Shown piece after piece: positions 1-6,082 of a stretch of 9,451 bases of DNA (position 1 is its first letter; every line of letters begins with the position of its first letter). The notes beneath the pieces are model-generated. The model was not told the origin of the DNA, did not search any database, and worked only from the letters and a program-made list of their open reading frames with translations. The position numbers were made by a program, and so were the translations under genes. The stretch is from Sphingomonadales bacterium (GTDB taxonomy: Bacteria > Pseudomonadota > Alphaproteobacteria > Sphingomonadales > Sphingomonadaceae), in the NCBI GenBank assembly GCA_025360285.1, contig JANYCM010000231.1:1-9451 (forward strand). The letters are read 5' to 3'.

Positions 1-119
1 TAGCCGCCATCGGTACCTTCACATGGCACCGCACTGGCAGCGCCGTCCCTGGTGGCCTGCTTTGCGGCCTTTTTGTCACCTGGTATGTTGTGGCCGGTAC
101 AGCCACGCAAATTTCATGA
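1..119 (+). CDS. C-terminal fragment of a probable membrane protein (5'-truncated by window edge)
   Basis: An open frame enters from the left edge (first full codon at base 3) and stops at TGA 117-119, leaving 38 visible residues. The fragment has a basic/aromatic stretch (TFTWHRTGS), then a hydrophobic helix-like segment (PGGLLCGLFVTWYVVAG), then a short polar tail. That pattern suits the last membrane segment of an integral membrane protein. The GTGS...PG...LFVTWYVVAG arrangement is reminiscent of the C-terminal tails of some membrane-anchored alpha/beta-hydrolase-like proteins, but this is recollection, not an alignment. Third positions are G/C-rich, as in the other genes here. The gene ends about 70 bp before the IS407-group remnant, so the element probably landed just downstream of it. 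Function is not assignable from so short a piece. Confidence 0.45.
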   Translation, partial: AAIGTFTWHRTGSAVPGGLLCGLFVTWYVVAGTATQIS

Positions 120-188
120 CTGGTTGCAGCCATCACAGAACTGCGAGAATTTTGTGCGCGAAACCGGCACGCGCCGCGGGCGCTCAAT

Positions 189-1005
189 TGAAGGTCCCCC
201 AGTTTCTCATCCAGGTTGCGGGTGAGTATCTGGCGTTCATTTTGCGGTGATCTTGGCCGCGGCGGCAGCATATTCGATCGGCGTCAGCCAGCCAAGCGAT
301 GTGTGAGGACGGCTCTCGTTATAGTCCCGCCGCCAAGCGTCGATCTTGGCTCGGGTGTCCTTCAACGACAGGAACCAGTGGGTGTTGAGGCACTCGTCGC
401 GCAGGCGGCCGTTGAACGATTCCACGAACGCATTGTCCGTCGGCTTGCCCGGCCGGCTGAAGTCCAACGTGACGCCGTTCTCGTAGGCCCAACGGTCGAG
501 CGCCTTCGAGATGAACTCAGGCCCGTTGTCGACCCGGATGGTCCTGGGCGCACCACGCGACAGCGTGATGCGCGTCATCGCTTCAACCACCTGCTCGCCC
601 TTGATGCCCTGATCGACGTCGATCGCCAGCGCCTCGCGGGTGAACGCATCTACGACCGTCAGCGCCCGCAGCCGCCGCCTGTCAAACAGTGCGTCAGAGA
701 CGAAGTCCATCGACCACATCTCGTTCGCCGCCAGCGCTGCAGGTTGCCGGTGCCGGTTCGCAGCGCTGACGTCGCGTCTGGGCCGCTTGAGCCAAAGGCT
801 CAGACCATCGTCCCTGTAAAGCCGGTACACACGCTTGTGGTTCACCAACCATCCTTCCCTGCGCAGCAGGATGTAAATCCTGAAGTAGCCATACCGCGTC
901 CGCGTCGCCGCAAGATCACGGATGCGCAGCATCAGCGGCGCCTGATCGGGCCGGTGCGACTGGTATCGGACCGACGACCGATCGACCCCCAGCGCCAGGC
1001 AGCCA
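189..1005 (-). mobile_element. Truncated IS3-family (IS407-group) insertion sequence, 3' portion only
   Basis: This is the right-hand part of an IS407-group element read on the minus strand. One terminus is visible: on the plus strand it begins TGAAGGTCCCCCAGTTTC at 189, the TGA...-type end expected for IS3-family elements, about 48 bp beyond the orfB stop. The other side is lost. orfA, the first part of orfB and the partner terminal repeat are absent, and the sequence is cut at 1005/1006 where the IS3-group element starts. The missing part does not resume after 2342, so this is not a simple insertion that can be healed by removing the inner element. The fragment cannot transpose by itself. 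Confidence 0.85.
237..1005 (-). pseudogene. IS407-group transposase OrfB, N-terminally truncated
   Basis: About 256 codons of an IS3-family DDE transposase (OrfB) remain, stopping at 237. Visible in order are an HTH_21-like region (GYFRIYILLRREGW, then VNHKRVYRLYRDDGLSL), the first catalytic Asp in MWSMDFVSD, the second in IRVDNGPEF, and the Glu in NAFVESFNGRLRDECL. The NESRPHTSLG C-terminal signature is also present. The full DDE core therefore survives. Roughly the first 25 residues of a typical OrfB are gone; before GCLALGVDRSSVRY the frame reads into the terminal repeat of the neighbouring IS3-group element. The open frame continues backwards to 1205 only as meaningless antisense of the other IS. 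With orfA and the start region lost it should be non-functional. Confidence 0.88.
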
Positions 1006-1032
1006 TGAACCGCGCCGGGTTTGCCGGAGGCT
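1006..1032 (+). repeat. Left terminal inverted repeat of the IS3-group element
   Basis: This 27-bp end starts TGAACCGCGCCG. It pairs with the reverse complement of 2316-2342 with two mismatches (positions 13 and 18 of the repeat). It abuts the truncated IS407-group transposase gene on its left. Confidence 0.9.
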
Positions 1033-1058
1033 CCAACTGCTGAGAAGGGGGAGCTACT

Positions 1059-1385
1059 ATGAGCAAGGCAACGAACAATTATGCGCCCGAGGTGCGCGAG
1101 CGCGCGGTGCGGATGGTGCTCGCGCACGAACGGGATCACGGTTCGCGCTGGGCGGCGGTGGTGTCGATTTCGGCCAAGATCGACTGTGCGGCGCAGACGC
1201 TGCATGAGTGGGTGAAGAAGGTCGAGGTTGACGCTGGCGGCCGGGCAGGTGTTCCAACCGAGGTTGCCGCGAAGCTGAAGGCGCTTGAGCGCGAGAACCG
1301 GGAGCTGCGCCAGGCCAACGAGATACTGAGGAAGGCGTCGGCATATTTTGCGATGGCGGAGTTCGACCGCCCGTTCAAAAGATGA
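1059..1385 (+). CDS. IS3-family transposase OrfA (helix-turn-helix subunit)
   Basis: 108 residues. The first two thirds form the transposase HTH (Tnp_1-type) region that binds the terminal repeats (YAPEVRERAVRMV, then SISAKIDCAAQTLHEWVKK). The last third is a leucine-zipper-like helix (AKLKALERENRELRQANEIL) used for multimerisation, ending ASYFA-like as in other IS3 OrfAs. The ATG at 1059 is preceded by a strong GGGGGAG Shine-Dalgarno. The gene ends TTC AAA AGA TGA, so an A-rich slip site sits just before the stop, as needed for -1 frameshifting into OrfB. In that -1 frame the next codons read MIAFI, the normal OrfB opening, but the frame is then derailed by an inserted palindrome. Confidence 0.9.
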   Translation: MSKATNNYAPEVRERAVRMVLAHERDHGSRWAAVVSISAKIDCAAQTLHEWVKKVEVDAGGRAGVPTEVAAKLKALERENRELRQANEILRKASAYFAMAEFDRPFKR

Positions 1386-1398
1386 TCGCGTTCATCGG

Positions 1399-1417
1399 TC
1401 CCGGACTTGATCCGGGA
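1399..1417. repeat. Host-type palindromic repeat (REP-like) inside the IS orfA/orfB junction
   Basis: The core TCCCGGACTTGATCCGGGA has 7-bp arms (TCCCGGA/TCCGGGA) around the spacer CTTGA. The intergenic repeats at 4077-4104 and 4149-4176 share the same arms-plus-CTTGA design, differing only at one base pair of the arms. In the IS, the expected OrfB opening MIAFI ends at 1396 and the conserved DHRAVHGVEPIC resumes at 1416 in a different frame. An extra segment of about 16 or 19 bp (1397-1412 or 1397-1415; both are 1 modulo 3) therefore explains both the palindrome and the frame change. I infer that a repeat core was inserted into, or grew within, this IS copy. Confidence 0.65.
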
Positions 1418-2303
1418 TCATCGCGCCGTCCATGGGGTCGAGCCGATCTGCAAGGTTCTGCCGATCGCCCCATCGACCTACCATGCGCATGTGGCGAAGC
1501 GCGATGATCCGGCAAAGCTGTCGGATAGAGCGCGGCGGGACGCCGCGCTCAGGATTGAAGTTCGACGCGTGTTCGATGCCAACTTCCGCGTCTATGGCGT
1601 GCGCAAGATCTGGCGGCAGTTGCGGCGCGAAGGCTTTGATGTTGCGCGCTGCACGGTCGCTCGGCTGATGCGGGCGATGGGGCTGGCTGGCGTGATCAGG
1701 GGCAAGCCGGTGCTCACCACCGTCAGCGACCGGTCTGTCCCGTGTCCGCTGGACCGGGTCAACCGCCAGTTCCACGCGCCGGCGCCGGATATGCTCTGGG
1801 TCTCGGACTTTACCTACGTTCCGACCTGGGCGGGCTTCGTCTACGTCGCCTTTGTCATCGATACGTTCGCCCGTCGCATCGTGGGCTGGCGGGCATCGCG
1901 TACTGCGCATGCCGGCTTTGTCCTGGATGCGCTGGAGCAGGCACGCCATGCGCGGAGGCCGGCGCGCAGCGGCGGCCTCATCCATCACTCCGATCGCGGC
2001 AGCCAGTATCTCTCGATCCGCTACACCGAACGGCTCGCCGAGGCGGGGATCGAGCCATCGGTCGGCAGCGTCGGTGACAGCTATGACAACGCTTTGGCCG
2101 AGACGATCAACGGCCTCTACAAGGCCGAGGTCATCCATCGCCGCGGTCCTTGGCGATCATTCGAGGCCGTCGAATATGCCACGCTCGAATGGGTCGACTG
2201 GTTCAATCACCGCCGACTCCTCGAACCCATCGGCAGCATTCCGCCCGCACAAGCAGAGGAGCGCCACTATGCCATGATCAACGAAGCGCCTATCGCTGCA
2301 TGA
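1407..2303 (+). CDS. IS3-family transposase OrfB (DDE integrase), fusion frame disrupted
   Basis: 298 residues from a TTG at 1407, which lies inside the palindrome. The order is an HTH_21-type domain (about 45-100: VYGVRKIWRQLRREG, CTVARLMRAMGL), then the rve integrase core with Asp134 (WVSDFTY), Asp196 (IHHSDRGSQY) and Glu232 (NALAETINGLYKAE). The DD(35)E spacing is correct. The C-terminal WFNHRRLLEPIG motif is that of the IS3 group. Normally OrfB is made as an OrfAB fusion by a -1 slip near 1377-1383. Here that frame runs through the palindrome into a stop at 1505-1507, so a full OrfAB is not expected. The frame holding orfB is the same phase as orfA but separated by TGA 1383-1385. No Shine-Dalgarno is evident before the TTG. 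The DDE core is intact, but efficient transposition is doubtful. Confidence 0.85.
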   Translation: MIRDHRAVHGVEPICKVLPIAPSTYHAHVAKRDDPAKLSDRARRDAALRIEVRRVFDANFRVYGVRKIWRQLRREGFDVARCTVARLMRAMGLAGVIRGKPVLTTVSDRSVPCPLDRVNRQFHAPAPDMLWVSDFTYVPTWAGFVYVAFVIDTFARRIVGWRASRTAHAGFVLDALEQARHARRPARSGGLIHHSDRGSQYLSIRYTERLAEAGIEPSVGSVGDSYDNALAETINGLYKAEVIHRRGPWRSFEAVEYATLEWVDWFNHRRLLEPIGSIPPAQAEERHYAMINEAPIAA

Positions 2304-2315
2304 CTTAAACAAAAT

Positions 2316-2342
2316 AGCCTCCGGAAAACTCGGCGCGGTTCA
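2316..2342 (-). repeat. Right terminal inverted repeat of the IS3-group element
   Basis: This is the 27-bp end ending GGTTCA, the imperfect (25/27) reverse complement of 1006-1032. It starts 13 bp after the orfB stop codon. The sequence after it is unrelated to either IS. Confidence 0.9.
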
Positions 2343-2659
2343 CACTGCATTTTACATAGGTTATAATCAAATTATGGTCTGCCACCATATAAGCGGTCTC
2401 GGTTCGCACCATCCCGGCAGACGATTGCAGTGACGATGATGTGGCCGGCCCGATCGACCATGGCACCGAATGGGCTAATGTCGATGCCGCGACCGGGACC
2501 CGGAAACTGTTGTTCGAATGTGCGGCCCTTGCCGCCGCCCGTGCAGCCAGCAGCGGAGGCCATGATGTTGTCGTCGTCGGTGGCTCTTCAAGCGCGTCAG
2601 GCGACCAGAATGCCTTTGATTCGGAATTATTGTTATAAAACAACAAGTTAGGAGCTGGC
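2343..2659. other. 317-bp region with no recognisable gene, between the IS cluster and the tRNA
   Basis: The first 50 bp are A/T-rich, unlike the rest of the window. The middle is G/C-rich and holds short open frames on both strands. The best is minus strand, ATG at 2563 to stop at 2372 (63 residues, with FPGPGRGIDISPFGAMVDRAGHIIV). An open plus-strand frame from the 2390s to TAA 2636-2638 reads PIDHGTEWANVDAATGTRK. Neither has a clear ribosome-binding site or a family I recognise. The stretch could be a decayed gene remnant left by IS-driven deletion, or plain intergenic DNA. A small AT hairpin (TTGTT...AACAA) lies near 2629-2644, downstream of the tRNA on its strand, but lacks the G/C stem of a convincing terminator. 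Confidence 0.4.
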
Positions 2660-2734
2660 TGGTGCCGGATGAGGGGATTGAACCCCCGACCTTCGGTTTA
2701 CAAAACCGCTGCTCTACCGCTGAGCTAATCCGGC
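2660..2734 (-). tRNA. tRNA-Thr (anticodon TGT)
   Basis: On the minus strand the 75-nt sequence folds as a cloverleaf. The acceptor stem is GCCGGAT/ATCCGGC, the D arm GCTC-AGCGGTA-GAGC, and the anticodon stem GCGGT/ACCGA (its first pair, G-A, is mismatched). The 7-nt loop TTTGTAA holds anticodon TGT, which reads ACA threonine codons. The T arm is GGGGG-TTCAATC-CCCTC, with one G-T pair. The discriminator is A and the 3' CCA is encoded. The length and all invariant positions (T33, the GG of the D loop, TTC of the T loop) fit a functional tRNA. The 3' end of the gene faces the IS-laden segment, the usual side for integration events. The 5' end lies 34 bp from the stop codon of the peptidase gene upstream on the same strand. 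Confidence 0.95.
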
Positions 2735-2768
2735 GCTAACTGGCCCCTATCCGCTGGCCGGCGCCAGA

Positions 2769-3842
2769 TCAACAGCCTTCCCGGCAGGCAGGGTCATCGG
2801 ACCAATAGACGATGCGGGCGATCATACCGCCGCGCGCCCGGCGCGGATCGGTGAAAACCGTGTTAATGTGGCCGGTGGCGGGTGCCGGGATGGTGTCGGT
2901 GAGGCGGCCAAAGGCGTCGCTGATCGTCGCGATCGGCTGGCCCCTGGTCACCGCCGCGCCCAGCGGCACCAGCAGATGCGCAAAGCCGGCGCGCGGCGCC
3001 CGCACCGGCGTCAGCTTGTTGCCGGTAAAACCAGCCTGCCCCTTGATGACGTCACCCGGCAGCATCTGCATCTCGCGAAGCAGATTTGTGATGCCGGCAA
3101 CGCCGCGTTTGACCATGGCGGCATCGAACACTTCCGGCGTGCCCAGTTCCAGGGTGATGGCCGGCACCCCGGCGCGGACCATTTCATTTTCCACCGTGCC
3201 CTTTTCGCCCTGATCGAGCTTGAGGATATCGGGCCGCATCAATTCGGCGATCACCCGCGCCCGCGGTGTCGAGGCAAAGGCATACAGCACATAGGCGGTG
3301 CCGCGCGATTGGGTGTGGAGGTCCACCGCCTGATCGGCATTGGGCCGCAGCAGGCGGTTCCACAGCCGCCCGGCATAATCCGCGATACCGGGGCCGCCTT
3401 CCGCCCCCGGCATTTCGCGGTTGAGATTGGGGCTGGCGCGTGAATCATCGGGCGTCCATTCGCGGGTGCTTTGCAGCAGGCCCGGCGTGTTCAGCCCCGG
3501 CACCCCAACCAGCGTGCCGGCCATTTGCGCCGGATCCAGCCCTGCAACCAGTTGGTGGATGACATCGATACCGTTCAATTCATCGCCGTGAATCGCCGCC
3601 GTCAGCAACAGCTTCGGTCCTGGCCTGGCGCCCTTCACCACGATCACCGGCACATACCAGCTTTGCGCGATGGCGGTTTCGCCGGCTCGGAACCAGAAGC
3701 GCTGCACCTGGCCGGCGGGCAAATCGGCGACATCGAGCCGATCGATGATGGCGACCCCATCGATGCTGCCGACGCGTTCGGTTGCCGCCACCGCAGGGGC
3801 GGCGAGCATCAGGGACAGGGCAAGGCAAAAGGCGCGCATCAT
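2769..3842 (-). CDS. Secreted zinc carboxypeptidase-like hydrolase, succinylglutamate desuccinylase/aspartoacylase (AstE/AspA) family
   Basis: 357 residues from ATG at 3842 (a second ATG follows at once at 3839). A GAGGGG Shine-Dalgarno lies about 5 nt before the first, which is why I reject the 27-codon upstream extension to 3923. Residues 1-20 are a signal peptide (MRAFCLALSLMLAAPAVAA), so the enzyme acts in the periplasm or outside. The M14-type zinc site is His85-x-x-Glu88 (AIHGDELNG) with His176 (AVDLHTQ). Asn141-Arg142 (PNLNRE) fits the substrate carboxylate-binding motif, and Glu232 (ITLELGTPE) is the likely catalytic base. Residues about 275-345 form the C-terminal beta domain (APRAGFAHLLVPLGAAVTRGQPI) typical of this family. 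The family deacylates N-acyl amino acids or trims peptides; the substrate cannot be read from sequence. An exported form suggests a scavenging or envelope role rather than cytosolic arginine catabolism. It appears to be a single-gene unit. Confidence 0.85.
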   Translation of the reverse strand: MMRAFCLALSLMLAAPAVAATERVGSIDGVAIIDRLDVADLPAGQVQRFWFRAGETAIAQSWYVPVIVVKGARPGPKLLLTAAIHGDELNGIDVIHQLVAGLDPAQMAGTLVGVPGLNTPGLLQSTREWTPDDSRASPNLNREMPGAEGGPGIADYAGRLWNRLLRPNADQAVDLHTQSRGTAYVLYAFASTPRARVIAELMRPDILKLDQGEKGTVENEMVRAGVPAITLELGTPEVFDAAMVKRGVAGITNLLREMQMLPGDVIKGQAGFTGNKLTPVRAPRAGFAHLLVPLGAAVTRGQPIATISDAFGRLTDTIPAPATGHINTVFTDPRRARGGMIARIVYWSDDPACREGC

Positions 3843-4249
3843 TATCCCCTCAACGCTGCCGGCAGGTAGCGATTGCACTTTGGCGGCAGTGATCGATTTT
3901 CTCGATCGGAAAATGGCCGTCATCGTGGGTTATTTTCCTTATTTTCCTGTCTCGGCGGTTTTTTACGCGGCTTTTCTGCCCTTTTGTTGGATTTGCCCCC
4001 ATCATTGATCGATTTTTTCTATGACTGAATTTCAACCGGCGAGGCGGATCAGACAGGATTTCCTTTGGATTATATTGTCATCCCGGGCTTGACCCGGGAC
4101 CCAGTTCTTCTTTGTCGGCGCAAGCGTAACCGATGATGCAGAGAAAAGCTGGGTCCCGGGTCAAGCCCGGGATGACGAAGCAAATTGTACCCAAGCTAAC
4201 CGCGCGTTAGCGCTTTTGGGCCCTGTAGGACAGAGCTGCGGCGCGATTT
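3843..4249. promoter_or_regulatory. 407-bp intergenic region: probable promoter of the secreted peptidase, plus palindromic repeats
   Basis: The peptidase start (3842) is upstream-flanked by T-rich plus-strand tracts (A-rich on the transcribed minus strand) between about 3930 and 4020, where its promoter most likely lies. I see no convincing -35/-10 pair. Two notable motifs are a perfect 6-bp hairpin GATCGA-TTTTC-TCGATC at 3891-3907, and an 11-bp direct repeat TGATCGATTTT at 3890-3900 and 4006-4016. They could be operator half-sites. The distal half contains the inverted REP pair (4077-4176). Short frames here, such as one on the minus strand from 4035, have no ribosome-binding site or family likeness and are not called as genes. 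Confidence 0.4.
4077..4176. repeat. Perfect 28-bp inverted pair of palindromic intergenic repeats (REP/BIME-like)
   Basis: The left arm 4077-4104 and right arm 4149-4176 are exact reverse complements over 28 bp, separated by 44 bp. Each arm is itself palindromic: TCCCGGG-CTTGA-CCCGGGA. Repeats starting GTCATCCCGG and containing CTTGA are a familiar interspersed family of alphaproteobacterial intergenic DNA, often found as inverted pairs. The pair lies between the 3' end of the flavoprotein gene (stop at 4250) and the peptidase promoter. In RNA it can fold into a very stable long hairpin and may end or protect the PKS operon transcript. The closely related core inside the IS at 1399-1417 shows that the family is active in, or common to, this genome. 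Confidence 0.85.
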
Positions 4250-5356
4250 TCACGCCCCGGCGCGTGCCAGTGCCGCCGGTTCCACCCGCGTCCAGCGCGC
4301 CAATGCCGCCAGCGCCGCCGGTACCGCCCCCAGCCCCGCGACCAGTGCGAACCGCCCGAGCCGGCTGGTGCCAAAGCGTTGCAGCCGCGTCGCCAGCCGC
4401 ACCTGGCGGCCGACATCGCCGCGCAGCCGCGCCTGAAAATCAGCCGCCGCCGCACCGCCTGCCAGCATGTCGGCAGCCAGCCGGCCGCTATGCAGCGCCA
4501 TCGCCATGCCATCACCGCAGAAACTGGGGATCACAGCCGCCTGGTCACCCAGCCGCCAGACCGGGTCACCGGCGTCCGGCCGCGCCAGAAAGCCATAGGG
4601 CACCGAAGCGATGGTCAACGGCCTGGCCAGAAGCGCCTCGGCATCCGCCAGCAGCGCAAGGCCGGGCTCTTTGAGCAGCGCCGCAAACAGCGCCGGCCAG
4701 GCACCGCCCACCGCTTTCAGCCGATCCCGGCTGACCAGCAAACAAAGGTTGAGCCGATCATTTTCGACGCATTGCAGACCGGCATAGCCGCCATCGAAAA
4801 TGGTGATCGCCACCACCCCGGCGAGTGCGCGGCGCAGCGCCGGTGTGCAGCGGAAGAACTGCTTGAAACCGACCAGATCGTCGATGACGCCCGCCGCGTC
4901 CCGGCCCTGGCCGCGCAGTTCATGCTTGCCGGTGGCGAGCAGCAGCGCGCCGGCATCGACCGACCCTTCTGCCGTAACCGCGCGGCCCCCGGCGATCTGG
5001 CGCACCGTCACGCCGCGCCGCACCTCGGCACCTAACATCGCGGCATGATCGAGCAGCGCCGCATCGAGCGTCCGCCGCGTCACCCCGGTAGCGACAAAGG
5101 GCAGGCGTGCTTCGGCGCGGCGATGCCCGGCGTGGAGGCGGATGGTATCGATGCGCGCGCCGCCAAGCCGTTCGGTATCGAAGCCCAGCGCCGCGAGATG
5201 CCTCTCAGCCTCCACCGACAGGAATTCGCCGCAGATCTTGTCATGCGCCGCCGTCTCGCGCTCCAGCAACAGCGACGCCGCCCCCAACCGGCCGAGGCGC
5301 GCGGCCGCGGCGCCGCCAGCGAGCCCCCCCCCGATGATCAGCGCGCGATGGTTCAT
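4250..5356 (-). CDS. FAD-dependent oxidoreductase (geranylgeranyl-reductase/hydroxylase-like), third gene of the PKS operon
   Basis: 368 residues. The N-terminal Rossmann dinucleotide fold is clear: GGGLAG at 9-14 followed by Glu32 (LLLERE) for the FAD ribose. A KICGEFLS segment at 40-47 matches the conserved region after the first strand in FixC/geranylgeranyl-reductase-like flavoproteins. The second FAD motif is LGDQAAVIPSFCGDGMAMAL (269-288), with Gly270-Asp271. Residues about 335-354 are hydrophobic and could associate with membrane or lipid. The ATG at 5356 overlaps the stop of the methyltransferase gene in an ATGA, so translation is coupled. In this context it most likely hydroxylates or otherwise oxidises the aromatic lipid made by the type III PKS, the role of SrsC in Streptomyces griseus. 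A reductase acting on a prenyl or acyl chain is the alternative. The family call is firm; the reaction is inference. Confidence 0.85.
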   Translation of the reverse strand: MNHRALIIGGGLAGGAAAARLGRLGAASLLLERETAAHDKICGEFLSVEAERHLAALGFDTERLGGARIDTIRLHAGHRRAEARLPFVATGVTRRTLDAALLDHAAMLGAEVRRGVTVRQIAGGRAVTAEGSVDAGALLLATGKHELRGQGRDAAGVIDDLVGFKQFFRCTPALRRALAGVVAITIFDGGYAGLQCVENDRLNLCLLVSRDRLKAVGGAWPALFAALLKEPGLALLADAEALLARPLTIASVPYGFLARPDAGDPVWRLGDQAAVIPSFCGDGMAMALHSGRLAADMLAGGAAAADFQARLRGDVGRQVRLATRLQRFGTSRLGRFALVAGLGAVPAALAALARWTRVEPAALARAGA

Positions 5357-6078
5357 CGCAGCCGCTCCACACCCCAGCGGAAGGGCAGATACCAGCGCAC
5401 CCGCACCGGCGGCTGCGCCAGCCCGGCGCGCGCCAGCAAATCGTCCCAGTCCCGCCGCACAAAGGCGCGGCGCACCGACAGCGCGCCATCATGACGGACA
5501 ATGGCGTGCCAGCGCAGCACGCCGGCGAGCAGGCGGAAGCCGGCCCAGGCCAGGCGCTGCCGGTGCAGATCATTGATGAACCAGCCGCGCTGCGCCGTAG
5601 CTTCCATCCAGCCGATGAAGCCGACCAGTTCGGCATCGCCCATATGATGCGCGACCAGCGATGAAATGATGAAATCGGGGGCGAAACCGACGTTGGCCGC
5701 ATCACCGGTGCGATACTCGATGCCCAGCGCCGGATCGGTGGCGGCACTGGCCACCGGCGCGCTGCGCGGGTTGAGGTCAATGCCGGTCAGATGTGCCGTG
5801 ATCCCGCGCCGCTGCGCCCAATGCGCAATGGCGCGCAGCATGTCGCCATGGCCGAACCCGACATCGACCAGGCTGAAACTGGCCATGCCCTGCGTCGCCC
5901 GCGCCAGCCAGGCGAGCGTCGGCCGCCGCGCGAGCGTGATGGTGTTGACCCGCGCCAGATCGGCGATGAGCGTCGCATAGGTTGCCGCCGGCAGGTCATC
6001 GGCGTCCATCAGTTCGGCGTCGGTCGCCCGCTGCGAAAAGTCCGGCCGGGCCAACCGGCGCAGCACGACAGCATCCAT
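5353..6078 (-). CDS. Class I SAM-dependent methyltransferase, second gene of the PKS operon
   Basis: 241 residues. Motif I is VDVGFGHGDML (71-81), the SAM-binding glycine loop. The acidic residue after strand 2 is Asp101 (TGIDLNP), and GDA at 125-127 with the following FAPDFIISSLVAHHM segment (132-146) covers motifs II-III. This is a typical class I fold with a helical N-terminal cap. I place the start at the ATG at 6078, 4 nt after the PKS stop (6083-6085), because residues further upstream are antisense-like read-through of the PKS gene. There is no strong Shine-Dalgarno, so re-initiation by ribosomes finishing the PKS is likely. Its position between the PKS and the flavoprotein suggests it methylates the polyketide (C- or O-methylation of an alkylresorcinol/pyrone). 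The equivalent SrsB of Streptomyces is a different, membrane-type methyltransferase, so this would be analogous rather than homologous. Confidence 0.85.
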   Translation of the reverse strand: MDAVVLRRLARPDFSQRATDAELMDADDLPAATYATLIADLARVNTITLARRPTLAWLARATQGMASFSLVDVGFGHGDMLRAIAHWAQRRGITAHLTGIDLNPRSAPVASAATDPALGIEYRTGDAANVGFAPDFIISSLVAHHMGDAELVGFIGWMEATAQRGWFINDLHRQRLAWAGFRLLAGVLRWHAIVRHDGALSVRRAFVRRDWDDLLARAGLAQPPVRVRWYLPFRWGVERLR

Positions 6079-6082
6079 CAGG

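Larger units (their letters stand above)
1006..2342 (+). mobile_element. IS3-family (IS3-group) insertion sequence, 1337 bp, both ends present
   Basis: The element is bounded by 27-bp terminal inverted repeats, 1006-1032 (starting TGAACCGCGCCGGGTTT) and 2316-2342 (ending ACTCGGCGCGGTTCA). They match at 25 of 27 positions and show the TGA...TCA termini of the IS3 family. Between them lie orfA and orfB in the usual order. The bases flanking it (CCA at 1003-1005, CAC at 2343-2345) do not form the 3-bp target duplication expected for this group. The left flank is the interior of an IS407-group element that does not continue on the right. This suggests a deletion or recombination after, or together with, insertion. 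The orfA/orfB junction carries an extra palindrome (see the repeat at 1399-1417). Confidence 0.9.

Noticed and set aside
216..1043. Plus-strand frame of 275 residues over the IS407 remnant
   Set aside because: It is antisense to the DDE transposase fragment and has no independent family features.
1392..2138. Minus-strand frame of 248 residues over the IS3-group orfB
   Set aside because: It is a shadow of orfB; the plus strand has the complete DDE residues and IS3 motifs.
2660..2734. Search for a second copy of the tRNA 3' end (att site) in the window
   Set aside because: No repeat of the tRNA 3' segment was found elsewhere in 1-2659, and no integrase gene is present, so no integrated element is claimed.
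2754..2767. Small hairpin CTGGC-CGGC-GCCAG just after the secreted peptidase gene as a Rho-independent terminator
   Set aside because: The stem is only 5 bp and no T-run follows on the minus strand.
3850..4035. Small Lys/Arg-rich minus-strand frame upstream of the secreted peptidase
   Set aside because: It has no Shine-Dalgarno and no known family. Its basic composition reflects the A-rich promoter-side sequence, and it overlaps the peptidase promoter region.
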